From contig NZ_WSRO01000002.1 in the NCBI RefSeq assembly GCF_009769735.1, positions 3,484,001 through 3,548,000 on the forward strand: a stretch of DNA of 64,000 bases, in the 5' to 3' direction. The position numbers were made by a program, and so were the translations under genes. Within the stretch, counting starts at the first letter, position 1. Every line of letters starts with the position of its first letter. Source of the stretch: Streptomyces sp. BA2. Lineage in GTDB: Bacteria > Actinomycetota > Actinomycetes > Streptomycetales > Streptomycetaceae. Shown here piece by piece: positions 10,225-20,098 of the stretch. Below the pieces are notes generated by a model that saw only the letters and a list, made by a program, of their open reading frames with translations, was not told the origin of the DNA and searched no databases.

Positions 10225-13200
10225 ATGCACAGATCCAGTGCTAGACGCACGACCCGTCTCGCGATAGCCGTCGGCCTCACCGCCGCGCTCTCCGCCGCCG
10301 GGCCCATACCCATGGCCCTCGCGGCCGACGGGGGCCCCGGCGACCCCGGGGGCCAGACCACCCCCAAGTCCGCCGAGAAGAAGCTCGGTTCGGCCGACGC
10401 CGATCTCCTCGCGGACGCGAAGGCGGACGGCGAGAAGACCGTCACGATGATGGTCGCCACCGCGCCGGGCGCCACCGAGCAGGTCGCGGACCAGCTCGAC
10501 GCCGTCAAGGGCGGTTCGGTCGGCCGGACGTACGACAAGCTCGGCTACGTACGCGCCACCGTGCCCACCGGCAAGGCCGAGGCCGCCATCGAGGCGGCGG
10601 GGAAGCTCTCGTCCGTGCACGGCATCGACCTGCGGCACGAGATCGAGCTCGACGACCCGACGCCCGCAGCCGACCGGGCCAAGGGCGCGAAGACGGCGGC
10701 CGAGGGGACCTACGCCGGGCCCGGCAAGGACACCCCGGCGAAGAACCCGTACAACCCGTCCTTCGAGACGGGCGCCGTCGACTTCGTGAAGAAGCACCCG
10801 AAGGCGGACGGCCGAGGCACCACCATCGGCATCCTCGACTCCGGCGTCGACCTGGGCCACCCCGCGCTCCAGAAGACGACCACGGGCGAGCGCAAGATCA
10901 CCGACTGGGTGACGGCGACCGACCCGATCGTGGACGCGGACGGCACCTGGCGGCGGATGACCAACCCCGTCAGCGGCCCCGTCTTCACCTGGGACAGCGA
11001 GACGTGGAAGGCCCCCGCGGGCTCCTTCCAGGTCAACCGCTTCCGCGAGTCGGCCACCACCGGCGGCGACGCCAAGGGCGACATCAACCGCGACGGCGAC
11101 ACCACCGACAGCTGGGGCGTGCTCTACGACCCGGCCGCCGGCACCGGCGGCACTGTTCGCGTAGACCTGAACGACAACAACGACTTCACCGACGACGAGA
11201 CGATGAAGCCGTACAAGGACGGCCATCAGGTCGCCTACTTCGGCAAGGACGACCCGGCGACCGACGTCGTCGAGCGCGTCCCCTTCGTCGTCGAGATCCG
11301 CAAGGACGTGCCGACCGACCCGTACGGCGGCGACTGGGTCGGCAAGAAGGCCGACTTCGTCAACATCGGCGTCATCGAGTCCGAGCACGGCACGCACGTC
11401 GCGGGCATCACCGCGGCCAACGGCCTGTTCGGCGGCAAGATGAACGGCGCGGCACCGGGTGCGAAGCTCGTGTCGTCCCGCGCCTGCACCTGGAGCGGCG
11501 GCTGCACCAACGTCGCGCTCACCGAGGGCATGATCGACCTCGTGACGAAGCGCGGCGTCGACATCGTCAACATGTCGATCGGCGGCCTCCCGGCGCTCAA
11601 CGACGGCAACAACGCGCGCGCCGAGCTCTACACCCGCCTCATCGACACCTACGGCGTCCAGCTGGTGATCTCCGCGGGCAACTCCGGCCCCGGCGCGAAC
11701 ACCATCGGCGACCCGAGCCTCGCCGACAAGGTCATCTCGGTCGGCGCCTCCATCTCCAAGGAGACCTGGGCCGCCAACTACGGCTCCGCCGTGGAGAAGA
11801 AGTACGCGATGATGAACTTCTCCTCGCGCGGCCCGCGCGAGGACGGCGGCTTCGCGCCGGTCATCTCCGCGCCCGGAGCGGCCATCAACACCACGCAGAC
11901 CTGGCTTCCGGGCTCCCCGGTCGCCGAGGCGGGCTACCAACTGCCCGCCGGTTACTCGATGTTGCAGGGTACGTCGATGGCGTCCCCGCAGGCAGCGGGC
12001 GCCTCGGCGCTGCTGCTCTCCGCCGCGAAGCGGGAGAAGGTCGACCTCACCCCGGCGAAGCTGCGCACCGCCCTCACCTCCACCGCGGACCGCATCCCCG
12101 GCGAGCAGGCGTACGCGCAGGGCACCGGCCTGATCAACGTGGTCGACGCCTGGAACGCCATCGAGGACGACGCGAAGGCGCACACGTACACGGTGAAGGC
12201 TCCGGTCGACACCGCCCTGGAGCAGGAGCTGAAGAAGCCCGGCACCGGCATCTACGACCGTGAGGGCGGCCTGAAGACCGGCCAGAAGCGGACGTACGAC
12301 GTCACGATCACCCGCACATCGGGCCCGGACCGCGGCATCCGCCACGAGCTGGACATGGTCAACAACCACGAGCGCACCTTCGAGCTGCTCGGCAAGGGCG
12401 CGGTGACGCTGCCCCTGAACAAGCCGGTCACGGTCAAGGTGCAGGCGAAGGCCAAGTCGGCGGGCGTGCACAGCGCGATCCTGACGGTCGACGACGAGCG
12501 CTCCGAGGGCATCGACCAGCAGATCATGTCGACGGTCGTCGTCTCGACGCCGCTCGCCAAGCCCGCGTACACGTTCTCGGGGTCCGGTTCGGTGCAGCGC
12601 AACAGCACCAAGTCGTACTTCGTGACGGTCCCGAAGGGTGCCAAGTCCCTGGAGGTGGCGCTCGGCGGCCTGAAGGACAAGAGCCAGACGCGGTTCATCG
12701 CGGTGCACCCGTACGGCGTCCCGGTCGACTCGACGTCCTCGCTCGTCTGCTACGCGAACTACGAGAACCCGGCCAACACCTGCCGCCCCGACCTGCGTTC
12801 GTACCCCGACCCGCAGCCGGGCGTGTGGGAGATCGAGGTCGAGTCGCGCAGGACGTCGCCGCTCCTGGACAACCCCTACAAGCTGGACGTCTCCGCGCTG
12901 GGTGTCGCCTTCGACCCCGCCGTGCAGACGGTGCCGGAGGCGAAGGTCGGTACTCCGGCGCCCGTCTCCTGGAAGGTCACCAACAACTTCGCCGCGGTGG
13001 ACGGCAAGTTGAAGGGCGGCCCGCTCGGCTCCGCGAAGGCGGCGAAGCCGTCGATCAAGCAGGGTGAGACGCAGACGACGACCGTGGTCGTGCCCGAGGG
13101 CGCGCAGCGGCTCGACGTGGCCATCGGCTCGACGGCGGACGCCGCGGCCGACCTCGACCTGTCGGTCTCGAAGGGCGGGGTGGTCGTGGGTTCCTCGGCC

Positions 13201-13530
13201 GACGGCGACTCGGAGGAGTCGGTCAGCCTCACCAAGCCGGCGGCGGGTACGTACGAGATCGAGGTCGTGGGCTACTCGATCCCGTCCGGCACCACCGCGT
13301 ACGACTACCGGGATGTCTTCTTCTCGGGCGCGCTCGGCTCGGTGAAGGTCGACGAGTCGGCGCCGGTGAAGCTGGCGAACGGCGCGTCGGCGCAGGTCAC
13401 CGCGGAGATCGCGGCGGACGCGCCCGCGGCGGAGGGGCGCCAGCTGTTCGGTGAGGTGTCTCTCCTGAACGGGCGGGGCACGGTTGCCGGTACCGGCAGC
13501 GTGATCATCGAGAAGGTCGCGGCGCCGTAG
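10225..13530 (+). CDS. Secreted S8-family (subtilisin-like) serine peptidase with large insertion
   Basis: 1101-aa exported protease. The signal peptide spans about residues 1-33 (ending ALAAD). An I9-like propeptide region follows to about residue 140. The catalytic triad is D205 (GILDSGVD), H388 (SEHGTHVAG) and S584 (GTSMASP). The 183-residue gap between Asp and His is unusually long and carries Asp-rich segments (DINRDGDTTD, DLNDNNDFTDDE) that could bind calcium. The C-terminal ~450 residues look like beta-sandwich domains, including a pre-peptidase-type region with DLDLSVSKGG. ATG 10225 is preceded by AGGGA at 6-7 bp; an in-frame ATG two codons upstream is less well spaced. It probably degrades extracellular protein. 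A 13-bp hairpin terminator follows. Confidence 0.93.
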   Translation: MHRSSARRTTRLAIAVGLTAALSAAGPIPMALAADGGPGDPGGQTTPKSAEKKLGSADADLLADAKADGEKTVTMMVATAPGATEQVADQLDAVKGGSVGRTYDKLGYVRATVPTGKAEAAIEAAGKLSSVHGIDLRHEIELDDPTPAADRAKGAKTAAEGTYAGPGKDTPAKNPYNPSFETGAVDFVKKHPKADGRGTTIGILDSGVDLGHPALQKTTTGERKITDWVTATDPIVDADGTWRRMTNPVSGPVFTWDSETWKAPAGSFQVNRFRESATTGGDAKGDINRDGDTTDSWGVLYDPAAGTGGTVRVDLNDNNDFTDDETMKPYKDGHQVAYFGKDDPATDVVERVPFVVEIRKDVPTDPYGGDWVGKKADFVNIGVIESEHGTHVAGITAANGLFGGKMNGAAPGAKLVSSRACTWSGGCTNVALTEGMIDLVTKRGVDIVNMSIGGLPALNDGNNARAELYTRLIDTYGVQLVISAGNSGPGANTIGDPSLADKVISVGASISKETWAANYGSAVEKKYAMMNFSSRGPREDGGFAPVISAPGAAINTTQTWLPGSPVAEAGYQLPAGYSMLQGTSMASPQAAGASALLLSAAKREKVDLTPAKLRTALTSTADRIPGEQAYAQGTGLINVVDAWNAIEDDAKAHTYTVKAPVDTALEQELKKPGTGIYDREGGLKTGQKRTYDVTITRTSGPDRGIRHELDMVNNHERTFELLGKGAVTLPLNKPVTVKVQAKAKSAGVHSAILTVDDERSEGIDQQIMSTVVVSTPLAKPAYTFSGSGSVQRNSTKSYFVTVPKGAKSLEVALGGLKDKSQTRFIAVHPYGVPVDSTSSLVCYANYENPANTCRPDLRSYPDPQPGVWEIEVESRRTSPLLDNPYKLDVSALGVAFDPAVQTVPEAKVGTPAPVSWKVTNNFAAVDGKLKGGPLGSAKAAKPSIKQGETQTTTVVVPEGAQRLDVAIGSTADAAADLDLSVSKGGVVVGSSADGDSEESVSLTKPAAGTYEIEVVGYSIPSGTTAYDYRDVFFSGALGSVKVDESAPVKLANGASAQVTAEIAADAPAAEGRQLFGEVSLLNGRGTVAGTGSVIIEKVAAP

Positions 13531-13566
13531 GCTGCGCCTGAGCCTTGCGTGCCGTCATCTCAAGCT

Positions 13567-13596
13567 CCGGCCGGGCTGACTCTTCAGCCCGGCCGG
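13567..13596 (+). terminator. Terminator hairpin with GGCGTTTGAGG tail
   Basis: Perfect 13-bp stem CCGGCCGGGCTGA / TCAGCCCGGCCGG with a 4-nt loop, directly after the subtilase stop. The following CCGGCGTTTGAGG matches the arm of the hairpin at 19971-20045, so it may be a member of a dispersed family. Confidence 0.8.
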
Positions 13597-13608
13597 CGTT
13601 TGAGGCCA

Positions 13609-14544
13609 TTACTCCCCAACCTCAACCCCCACCTCGTGCACCGAATTACGGGCACCGCCCAACGGCTGTACGCGCCCCGCGAGATCCCTCGCCCGGCAGC
13701 GAATCCGGTGCGCACCAGGAGCCAACTCCCGGGTCAGGGAGAAGCGTTGCCATGTCGGGCCTGAGCCCGGCGGGTCCACCACGGCCGGCTCCCAAGGGCC
13801 CCCGTCGACCGAGATCTCGACGCCCACGACATCCGTCGCGCTCCAGGCGCGGCCAGACAACTCAGCGCGCCCAGCCGGGAGTTGCTCACCCTCTCCCGGC
13901 ACGAACAACTTGCTGCTGACATCCACCTCCCGCACCGGACTCGGCTCCGAGTCCCCCGGCAGGACACGGTTGTAGAACTCCGTGGTGAACACGCTGTCCG
14001 CCCTGCCGTCCGCCAGGACGATCCGGGTCAGCCACTTCACCGAGTTCGTGCCGAACATCCGCGGCACCACCGCCCGCAAGGGAAACCCGTGCTCGGCACG
14101 GAGCGGCTCACCGTTCATCCGGTGGGCGAGGAAGACATCGCGGCGGGCCACCGGCAGGGGCAGGTCCTTGACGTACGTGAGGCCGTCCCGCCCGTGGAAG
14201 GACCCCGTGTCCGCGCCCTCGAACCAGACGTGCCGCGCCGCCGCACGCGGCACCGCCCGGTCCAGGAGCGCGGCGAGCGGCACCCCGGCCCACTCCACCT
14301 GCGCCACCGCCCGCGTCGGCACGTCCGGCGCGAAGGGGCTCCCGAAGCACTCGTGGAAGGCGGGCAGCCGCTCCGTGCCCAGCGCGAGGACGGCGTCCAT
14401 GTCCAGGCTCAGCGGGTGCTCGACCAGACCCTCCACCACCAGGGCCCAGTCCGTGACGTCGATGTCCGGAACGCCCATGTGCTTGCGGACGAAGACGTCG
14501 TCGGTGGGTGTGAAGTCGGGCGCGGGCGCGGGCACTTGGGTCAT
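13609..14544 (-). CDS. Sulfite oxidase-like molybdopterin oxidoreductase
   Basis: 311-aa protein with the sulfite-oxidase catalytic fold (FVRKHMGVPDID, WALVVEGLVEHPLSLDMD). The probable molybdenum-ligand Cys lies in HECFGSPF, around residue 68. A Mo-cofactor dimerisation domain follows (SAVTD-like region, VSSKLFVPGEGE, VEISVDGGPWEPA). No signal peptide or haem domain is visible, so it is likely a cytoplasmic bacterial type. The substrate need not be sulfite. It is on the opposite strand to the subtilase, with only the terminator between them. ATG 14544 is used. The next gene on the same strand, the anti-sigma candidate, ends about 65 bp upstream. Confidence 0.85.
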   Translation of the reverse strand: MTQVPAPAPDFTPTDDVFVRKHMGVPDIDVTDWALVVEGLVEHPLSLDMDAVLALGTERLPAFHECFGSPFAPDVPTRAVAQVEWAGVPLAALLDRAVPRAAARHVWFEGADTGSFHGRDGLTYVKDLPLPVARRDVFLAHRMNGEPLRAEHGFPLRAVVPRMFGTNSVKWLTRIVLADGRADSVFTTEFYNRVLPGDSEPSPVREVDVSSKLFVPGEGEQLPAGRAELSGRAWSATDVVGVEISVDGGPWEPAVVDPPGSGPTWQRFSLTRELAPGAHRIRCRARDLAGRVQPLGGARNSVHEVGVEVGE

Positions 14545-14608
14545 GTAGTAACCATAGATGGATTGAGACCCTTACACGTAGCTTTGCGTCCGGCGTGTGG
14601 CGCCCACG

Positions 14609-15382
14609 TCAGCACCGCATCCCCTCCGCCCGCGGCAGCGCCCGCTCGATCCACGCCCGGTCCTTGGCGATGTCCTTCGCGCCGGTGGACCAGATGTCCG
14701 GCGTCGCCTCGCCCTTCGCGATGCCGATCAGGGTCCGGTCGCCCGGGCGGAGCCGCGGGTCCACGTCCACGTTCATCACGAACGTGATCTGCTTCTCGCC
14801 CCGGCTCGGCTTGTAGTAGCGGGACACGTCCATGACGATCCGGTCCTGGACGCCGCCGGGGATCGGTTCGACCCGCCTCACCGTGCCCTCCACGATGAGC
14901 CGCGCGCACGCCACGTACCCCTCGTGCGACTGGTCCGCCGAACCCCCGGCCTTCTCGTCGCCCGCGTCCGGCGCCACCTCCTTCGCCGCGCCCGCGTCGG
15001 AGTCGGAGCTACCGCCGGTCCCGCCCCCGCTCTCCACCGCGAGCCAGGCGAGCCCGCCCACCAGCGAGGCGGCGGCGGTGGCGGCGGCCACCCCGAGCGC
15101 CATCGTCATGTACCGCCGCCGGACACCGGCGGGGCGTACGGCGACGACCGGCCCCGGTTCCGGGGCCGCCCTCTCCGGAGCCGCCCTCTCCGGAGCCGCC
15201 AGCGCCCGCCCGACCACCCCGATGTGCTCCCGGAGCAGTGCGACATCCGCCACAGCCGCGGCGTGCTCCGCCGCCAGCTCCGGGTCCTGCCCGGCGCCCC
15301 CGGGCACGGGCTCGTCCGTGAGGGCGAGCATCAGCGCGTCGTGGTCGCCATCGTGGTCGTACTCGTCCTTGGCCACCCTCAC
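14609..15382 (-). CDS. Membrane anti-sigma factor candidate, partner of the ECF sigma factor
   Basis: 257-aa protein. The N-terminal cytoplasmic part is acidic (KDEYDHDGDHDALMLALTDE). A short APERA repeat precedes a single transmembrane helix at about residues 90-115 (ALGVAAATAAASLVGGLAWL), then an extracytoplasmic domain containing GKVxx-like beta strands (RLIVEGTVRRVEPIPGG, DRTLIGIAKGEATPDIW). The GTG start at 15382 overlaps the sigma-factor stop in a GTGA arrangement, implying translational coupling. Its topology and coupling suggest an anti-sigma factor, but no recognised zinc motif (HxxxCxxC) is present, so the role is inferred from context. Confidence 0.72.
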   Translation of the reverse strand: MRVAKDEYDHDGDHDALMLALTDEPVPGGAGQDPELAAEHAAAVADVALLREHIGVVGRALAAPERAAPERAAPEPGPVVAVRPAGVRRRYMTMALGVAAATAAASLVGGLAWLAVESGGGTGGSSDSDAGAAKEVAPDAGDEKAGGSADQSHEGYVACARLIVEGTVRRVEPIPGGVQDRIVMDVSRYYKPSRGEKQITFVMNVDVDPRLRPGDRTLIGIAKGEATPDIWSTGAKDIAKDRAWIERALPRAEGMRC

Positions 15383-15924
15383 ACCACCTCGCCCTCGTGC
15401 AGCCGCGTCCGCAGGACCCGTACCGCCGTGTGCAGCCTGCTCTTGACCGTGCCTTCCGGAATGCCCAGTTCGTCCGCTATCGCCCGTACTGGCAGATCGG
15501 CGTAGAAGCGCAGCACGACGACCTGTCGCTGAGTGTCGGGCAGCGCGTCGAGGCCCTGGGTCACGGCCATCGAGAGCGCCCGCGACTCCGCCCCGTCCTC
15601 GTCCGTCGCCTCCCGCCACAGCACGGCGAGCCGCTCCCCGAGCCGCTCCTGCCGCCGGCGCGCGCGGTGCCAGTCCATGGCGAGGTTGGAGGCGACGACC
15701 GCCGCCCACGCGGACACGTCACGCGGTGCCTCGCGCCCGTCCGCCGCACGCTCAAGGAGCTTGAGCCTGACCTGCTGGACGCCGTCGGGCAGATCGGCGT
15801 GCGGCACCCCGCCGAGCGCGAGCACCGCCCGCACCCGGTCCTCCTGTGCCGCGTCGAGCGGATCGGCCCTCTCCCGCTCCCGCTCCCGCTCCCGCCGGTC
15901 CCGTCGCGTTTTTCCGCGCAGCAA
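15379..15924 (-). CDS. ECF-type sigma-70 family RNA polymerase sigma factor
   Basis: 181-aa protein. Region 2 lies in VRLKLLERAADGREAPRDVS and AWAAVVASNLAMDWHRARRR. Region 4 is LPDTQRQVVVLRFYADLPVR followed by AIADELGIPEGTVKSRL, a clear helix-turn-helix. The N-terminus has an Arg/Glu alternation (RERERERER) encoded by a hexanucleotide tandem repeat around 15873-15897. No in-frame ATG or GTG fits; TTG at 15924 follows a GGGAGGG site with close spacing, so the start is moderately certain. It is co-transcribed with the downstream membrane protein and divergent from asd. The signal it responds to is unknown. Confidence 0.85.
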   Translation of the reverse strand: MLRGKTRRDRRERERERERADPLDAAQEDRVRAVLALGGVPHADLPDGVQQVRLKLLERAADGREAPRDVSAWAAVVASNLAMDWHRARRRQERLGERLAVLWREATDEDGAESRALSMAVTQGLDALPDTQRQVVVLRFYADLPVRAIADELGIPEGTVKSRLHTAVRVLRTRLHEGEVV

Positions 15925-17136
<1,212 letters not shown>

Positions 17137-17168
17137 CGCACTACCGCACTACTGGTACGTACGCCGCT

Positions 17169-17205
17169 GGGGGCGGCCACCGACATTCATTCGGTGGTCG
17201 CCCCC
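17169..17205. terminator. Terminator between asd and MFS gene
   Basis: 15-bp arms with one mismatch: 17169-17183 (GGGGGCGGCCACCGA) and 17191-17205 (TCGGTGGTCGCCCCC). It lies beyond the asd stop and overlaps the 3' end of the convergent MFS gene. Confidence 0.75.
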
Positions 17206-18377
17206 TTCGCGTACCCGACGACCAGCAGCGCGAGCGCCGCGAGCCCGCCACCGAGCCACAGCACGTCCGTCGTCCCGAAGCCGTCAGCGACCAGGCCGCC
17301 GGTCAGCGCGCCCAGGGCGATCGCCGCGTTGAACACTCCGGCGAAGAGCGCCGACGCCGCCTCGCGGGCGCGGGGCGCCGCGGCGATGACCCACTGCTGG
17401 GTGGAGACGGATACCCCGCCGTAGGCCAGGCCCCACGCGACGAGCAGCGCCACCGACGCGAGGAGCGAGCCGCCCGCGGGCCCGAGCAGCAGGACCACGG
17501 CGGCAAGTCCCGCGGAGATGGCGAGCAGCGCCCGGCGGGGGTCGCGGGCCGCGAGCGCGCCGCCCGCGAAGTTTCCGACGATGCCCGCGATCCCGTACGC
17601 GAGGAGCAGGCCGCTGATCAGCCCGGCGCCGAGGTCGGGCACCCGCTCCAGTACGGGGCGTACGTAGGTGTACGCGGCGAAGTGCCCGGTCACCAGAAGC
17701 AGCACCACCGTCAATCCCGCCCGCAGCCGCGCGTTCCGCAGCAGCCCGGGGAACGTACCGAGCCGGACCGCCGCCGAGGCGGGCAGCGGCGGAAGCACCG
17801 CCGCGAGCAGCCCTGCGACCGCCAGCGCGAAGGCCCCCATCACCGCGAACGTCCAGCGCCAGCCCGCGAGTTCACCGAGGAACGTACCGGCGGGGGCGCC
17901 GAGCACGGACGCCACGGCGATCCCGCTGAAGATCACCGTGGTGGCACGCCCAGCGGATTCCTCGCGCACGAGCCGTACACCGAGTCCGGCCGCGATCGCC
18001 CACACGCCTCCGATGCAGACGCCCACGAGAACCCGCGCGGCGAGCAGCACGCCGAAGGCGGGCGCGAGCGCGGAGAGGAGATTGGCGGCGGCGAGCAGCA
18101 CCATGAGCGTCGCGAGGACCGTCCGCCGGTCGGCGCGCCGCACGGCGACGGGAAGCAGCAGGGCGGCGAGCGCCGCGACCACGCCGGGCAGCGTGACGGT
18201 CAGGCCCGCGGTCCCGTCGGACACGCCGAGCCCTGAGGAGAGGGAGGTGAGGAGGCCGACCGGCAGCATTTCCGTAGTGACGACGGAGAAGGTGGTGGCG
18301 GCGACGGTGAGGACGGAAAGGGGCAGGGAGCGCTGTGGCAGCACGGGTTCGGAGAGTGTGGTCGGGGTGGCTTTCAT
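17187..18377 (-). CDS. MFS transporter (DHA1-type drug/metabolite exporter)
   Basis: 396-aa integral membrane protein with about 12 hydrophobic helices. The N-terminal half carries the major-facilitator signature at the loop 2-3 region (PVAVRRADRRTVL) and motif C-like glycine-rich helix 5 (AVASVLGAPAGTFLGELAGW). It resembles the arabinose-efflux/chloramphenicol-type DHA1 exporters. The substrate is not predictable. The start ATG at 18377 is shared with a 97-bp gap to a divergent LysR-type gene, the classic regulator-target layout. That regulator looks inactivated, so the exporter may have lost its specific control. Confidence 0.88.
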   Translation of the reverse strand: MKATPTTLSEPVLPQRSLPLSVLTVAATTFSVVTTEMLPVGLLTSLSSGLGVSDGTAGLTVTLPGVVAALAALLLPVAVRRADRRTVLATLMVLLAAANLLSALAPAFGVLLAARVLVGVCIGGVWAIAAGLGVRLVREESAGRATTVIFSGIAVASVLGAPAGTFLGELAGWRWTFAVMGAFALAVAGLLAAVLPPLPASAAVRLGTFPGLLRNARLRAGLTVVLLLVTGHFAAYTYVRPVLERVPDLGAGLISGLLLAYGIAGIVGNFAGGALAARDPRRALLAISAGLAAVVLLLGPAGGSLLASVALLVAWGLAYGGVSVSTQQWVIAAAPRAREAASALFAGVFNAAIALGALTGGLVADGFGTTDVLWLGGGLAALALLVVGYAKGATTE

Positions 18378-18424
18378 GAGGTCAAGCCTTCGCCGGGGAC
18401 CCTGCCGGGAACAACGGCGAAGAT

Positions 18425-18457
18425 CTCATCCTTGAATGAGCGAGGCTCATCGATGAG
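18425..18457. promoter_or_regulatory. Probable LysR operator of alternating CTCAT/ATGAG half-sites
   Basis: Four half-sites alternate: CTCAT 18425, ATGAG 18436, CTCAT 18446 and ATGAG 18453. The middle pair forms ATGAGC-GAG-GCTCAT. It sits in the gap between the MFS exporter and the LysR gene, where LysR proteins normally bind. Confidence 0.55.
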
Positions 18458-18474
18458 AGGCGGGACGGTTCCTG

Positions 18475-19373
18475 GTGGGCGGGCTTGAGATACGGGAGCT
18501 GGAGTGCTTCATCGCGCTCGCCGACGAGCTGCACTTCGGCCGTGCGGGCGAGCGGCTCTACGTCTCGCAGAGCCGCGTCAGCCAGCTCCTTCGTGACCTG
18601 GAGCGACGGATCGGCACACGGCTCGTGGAGCGGTCGAGCCGACGGGTGCGTCTCACTCCGGCGGGCGAGCGGTTCTTGGCCGAATTGCGCCCCGCGTACG
18701 AGACGTTGAGCGCCACGGTGGACGCGGCGCGGGAGTCGGCGCGCGGGGTCACGGGGCGGCTGCGGATCGGCTTCCAGGGGACGGCGGACGCGCGGCTCAT
18801 GGGGGCCATCGCCGACTTCCAGGAGCGGCATCCGGGCTGTGTGACGGAGATCGTGGAGGTGCCGTTCGCGGATCCTTCCCCAAGCTCTTAATGAGCAGGG
18901 GATACCCCAATGGGGCGGTGCGGCACGGGGACGTGGACACGGCGATCGTGCTGCTGCCCGTCGAGGAGCCGGACCTGGTGCTCGGCCCGCTCTTCTCCCG
19001 CCAGCAGCAGACGGTCGCGGTGTCGGTACGCCATCCCTTCGCGGGCCGCGCGTCGCTGCGGGCCGCCGAGCTGACGGGGGTGCCGCTGATCTCCGCGACG
19101 GCGCCTGCCCCCGCGTACTGGCGCATGGCACAGGCCCCCTCTTCCGTTTCGGCACCGGAGGTGCGCACCCTCCAGGAGGGCCTGACGCTGGTCGCGGCCG
19201 AACGCGGGGCGATGCTGCTGTGCCGCCCCACGGCGGAGTACCACGGGCGGCGCGACGTCACGTTCGTGCCGGTGGAGGGGGTGCCGGACTCGGTGCTCGG
19301 GATGGTGTGGCGGCGGGACGCGGAGACAGAGCGGGTGCGGGCGTTCGCGCGGGCGGTGGGGGCTGTGTCGTAG
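18475..19373 (+). pseudogene. LysR-family regulator split by a 32-bp hairpin insertion
   Basis: The first part (18475-18891) encodes a normal LysR N-terminus: a winged helix-turn-helix (FIALADELHFGRAGERLYVS, QSRVSQLLRDLERRIGTRLV) and the start of the effector domain, up to EVPFADP, then stop. The second part, in another frame, begins at PNGAVRHGDVDTAIVLLP and carries the rest of the LysR effector domain to 19373. Removing 32 bases (18876-18907) joins them in frame as FADP-NGAVRHGD, exactly what the family predicts. The inserted piece is palindromic. Two separately translated halves could exist, as there is an ATG at 18891, but a functional full-length regulator is unlikely. It is divergent from the MFS exporter it presumably regulated. 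Confidence 0.82.
18876..18907. repeat. 32-bp palindromic insertion inside the LysR gene
   Basis: Contains CCCC (18878-18881), GCTC (18884), loop TTAAT, GAGC (18893) and GGGG (18898-18901), then ATACCC that can pair again with neighbouring C/G runs. Its length, 2 modulo 3, exactly explains the frame change in the interrupted gene. It looks like the short dispersed hairpin elements seen in Streptomyces genomes; that identity is inference. Confidence 0.65.
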
Positions 19374-19380
19374 GGGCTGC

Positions 19381-19875
19381 TCAGGGGCGGCGGACCTCGA
19401 AGTGGAAGCAGCCGTACTCGACGGCCCTGACGTGCACGAGGGCGACCTCCGGGTCGGCGAAGGCCTCCGCGAAGGCGGCGTCGAAGCCTTCCGTCGCCGG
19501 GTCCGGGATCTCCAACAGGCGTCCGCCGACGATGCGGCCTTCGGCGTTGTAGCGGCGGAGGGTGCGCAGGGCTCCGGGGCGGGCGAAGGGGTACCCCTCA
19601 CCCGGGGTGGGGCCCTCGCAGTCCTGCGCGTGGATGAAGACCGGGCCCTGCTCGTCGTAGGCGCCGGGGGTTGCGCCGGTCTCCGCTGCCCAGCGGCGGA
19701 GGGGTGCGTACGAGACGAGGGCTACGTTCTCGCCGGGGGCGATGGGGCGCAGGCAGCAGCGGAGGGGGTCGCCGCCTTCCGTGTCGACGTAGGGGTGGGT
19801 GGGGCGGCCTGCGTCGTCGGTGATGCGGAGTTCTTTCAGGGCGGTGGGGGATATGGGGCGAGGGTCGTAGGTCAT
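19381..19875 (-). CDS. DUF1203 family protein
   Basis: 164-aa soluble protein with the features of DUF1203: an N-terminal PISPTALKELR, a paired Cys segment PLRCCLRPI, GENVALVSYAPLRRW and FIHAQDCEGP. It ends in HVRAVEYGCFHFEVRRP. Its biochemical role is unknown in the family. It lies 7 bp after the end of the broken LysR gene on the opposite strand. ATG 19875 is the natural start. No clear operon partner is present. Confidence 0.85.
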   Translation of the reverse strand: MTYDPRPISPTALKELRITDDAGRPTHPYVDTEGGDPLRCCLRPIAPGENVALVSYAPLRRWAAETGATPGAYDEQGPVFIHAQDCEGPTPGEGYPFARPGALRTLRRYNAEGRIVGGRLLEIPDPATEGFDAAFAEAFADPEVALVHVRAVEYGCFHFEVRRP

Positions 19876-19970
19876 GGGGTAAGGGTCACGCGTGCGGGTG
19901 GGTGGAGCTGGCGGATTTCAGACGTTGCTTTCCCCAAGCCCGCCCCTTCCCGAAACTCGCTGCGCGAGGG

Positions 19971-20045
19971 CGTCCTCAGACGCCGGACGGCTGAAAGATT
20001 TCCCCGGACCGGCGGGAATTCCAGCCCGTCCGGCGTTTGAGGACG
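19971..20045. terminator. Long inverted repeat carrying the GGCGTTTGAGG signature
   Basis: The left arm (19971-19993) contains GTCCTCAGACGCCGGAC and the right arm (20022-20045) contains GTCCGGCGTTTGAGGAC, one mismatch apart, with a ~28-nt loop. It is positioned downstream of the flavin monooxygenase (minus strand) and is probably its terminator, or a REP-like element. The right arm shares CCGGCGTTTGAGG with the hairpin near 13.59 kb. Confidence 0.65.
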
Positions 20046-20098
20046 AACTCGGCGAAGCCGGTGATTGACGGCAACCAAGGCCCCGGGGCCAGCCACCG

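Noticed and set aside
10207..12708. 833-aa minus-strand ORF opposite the subtilase
   Set aside because: It is antisense to intact catalytic motifs and has no recognisable domain. It is a composition artefact.
18876..18907. Simple sequencing frameshift in the LysR gene
   Set aside because: A one- or two-base error does not restore the family sequence. Only removal of the 32-base palindromic block does.
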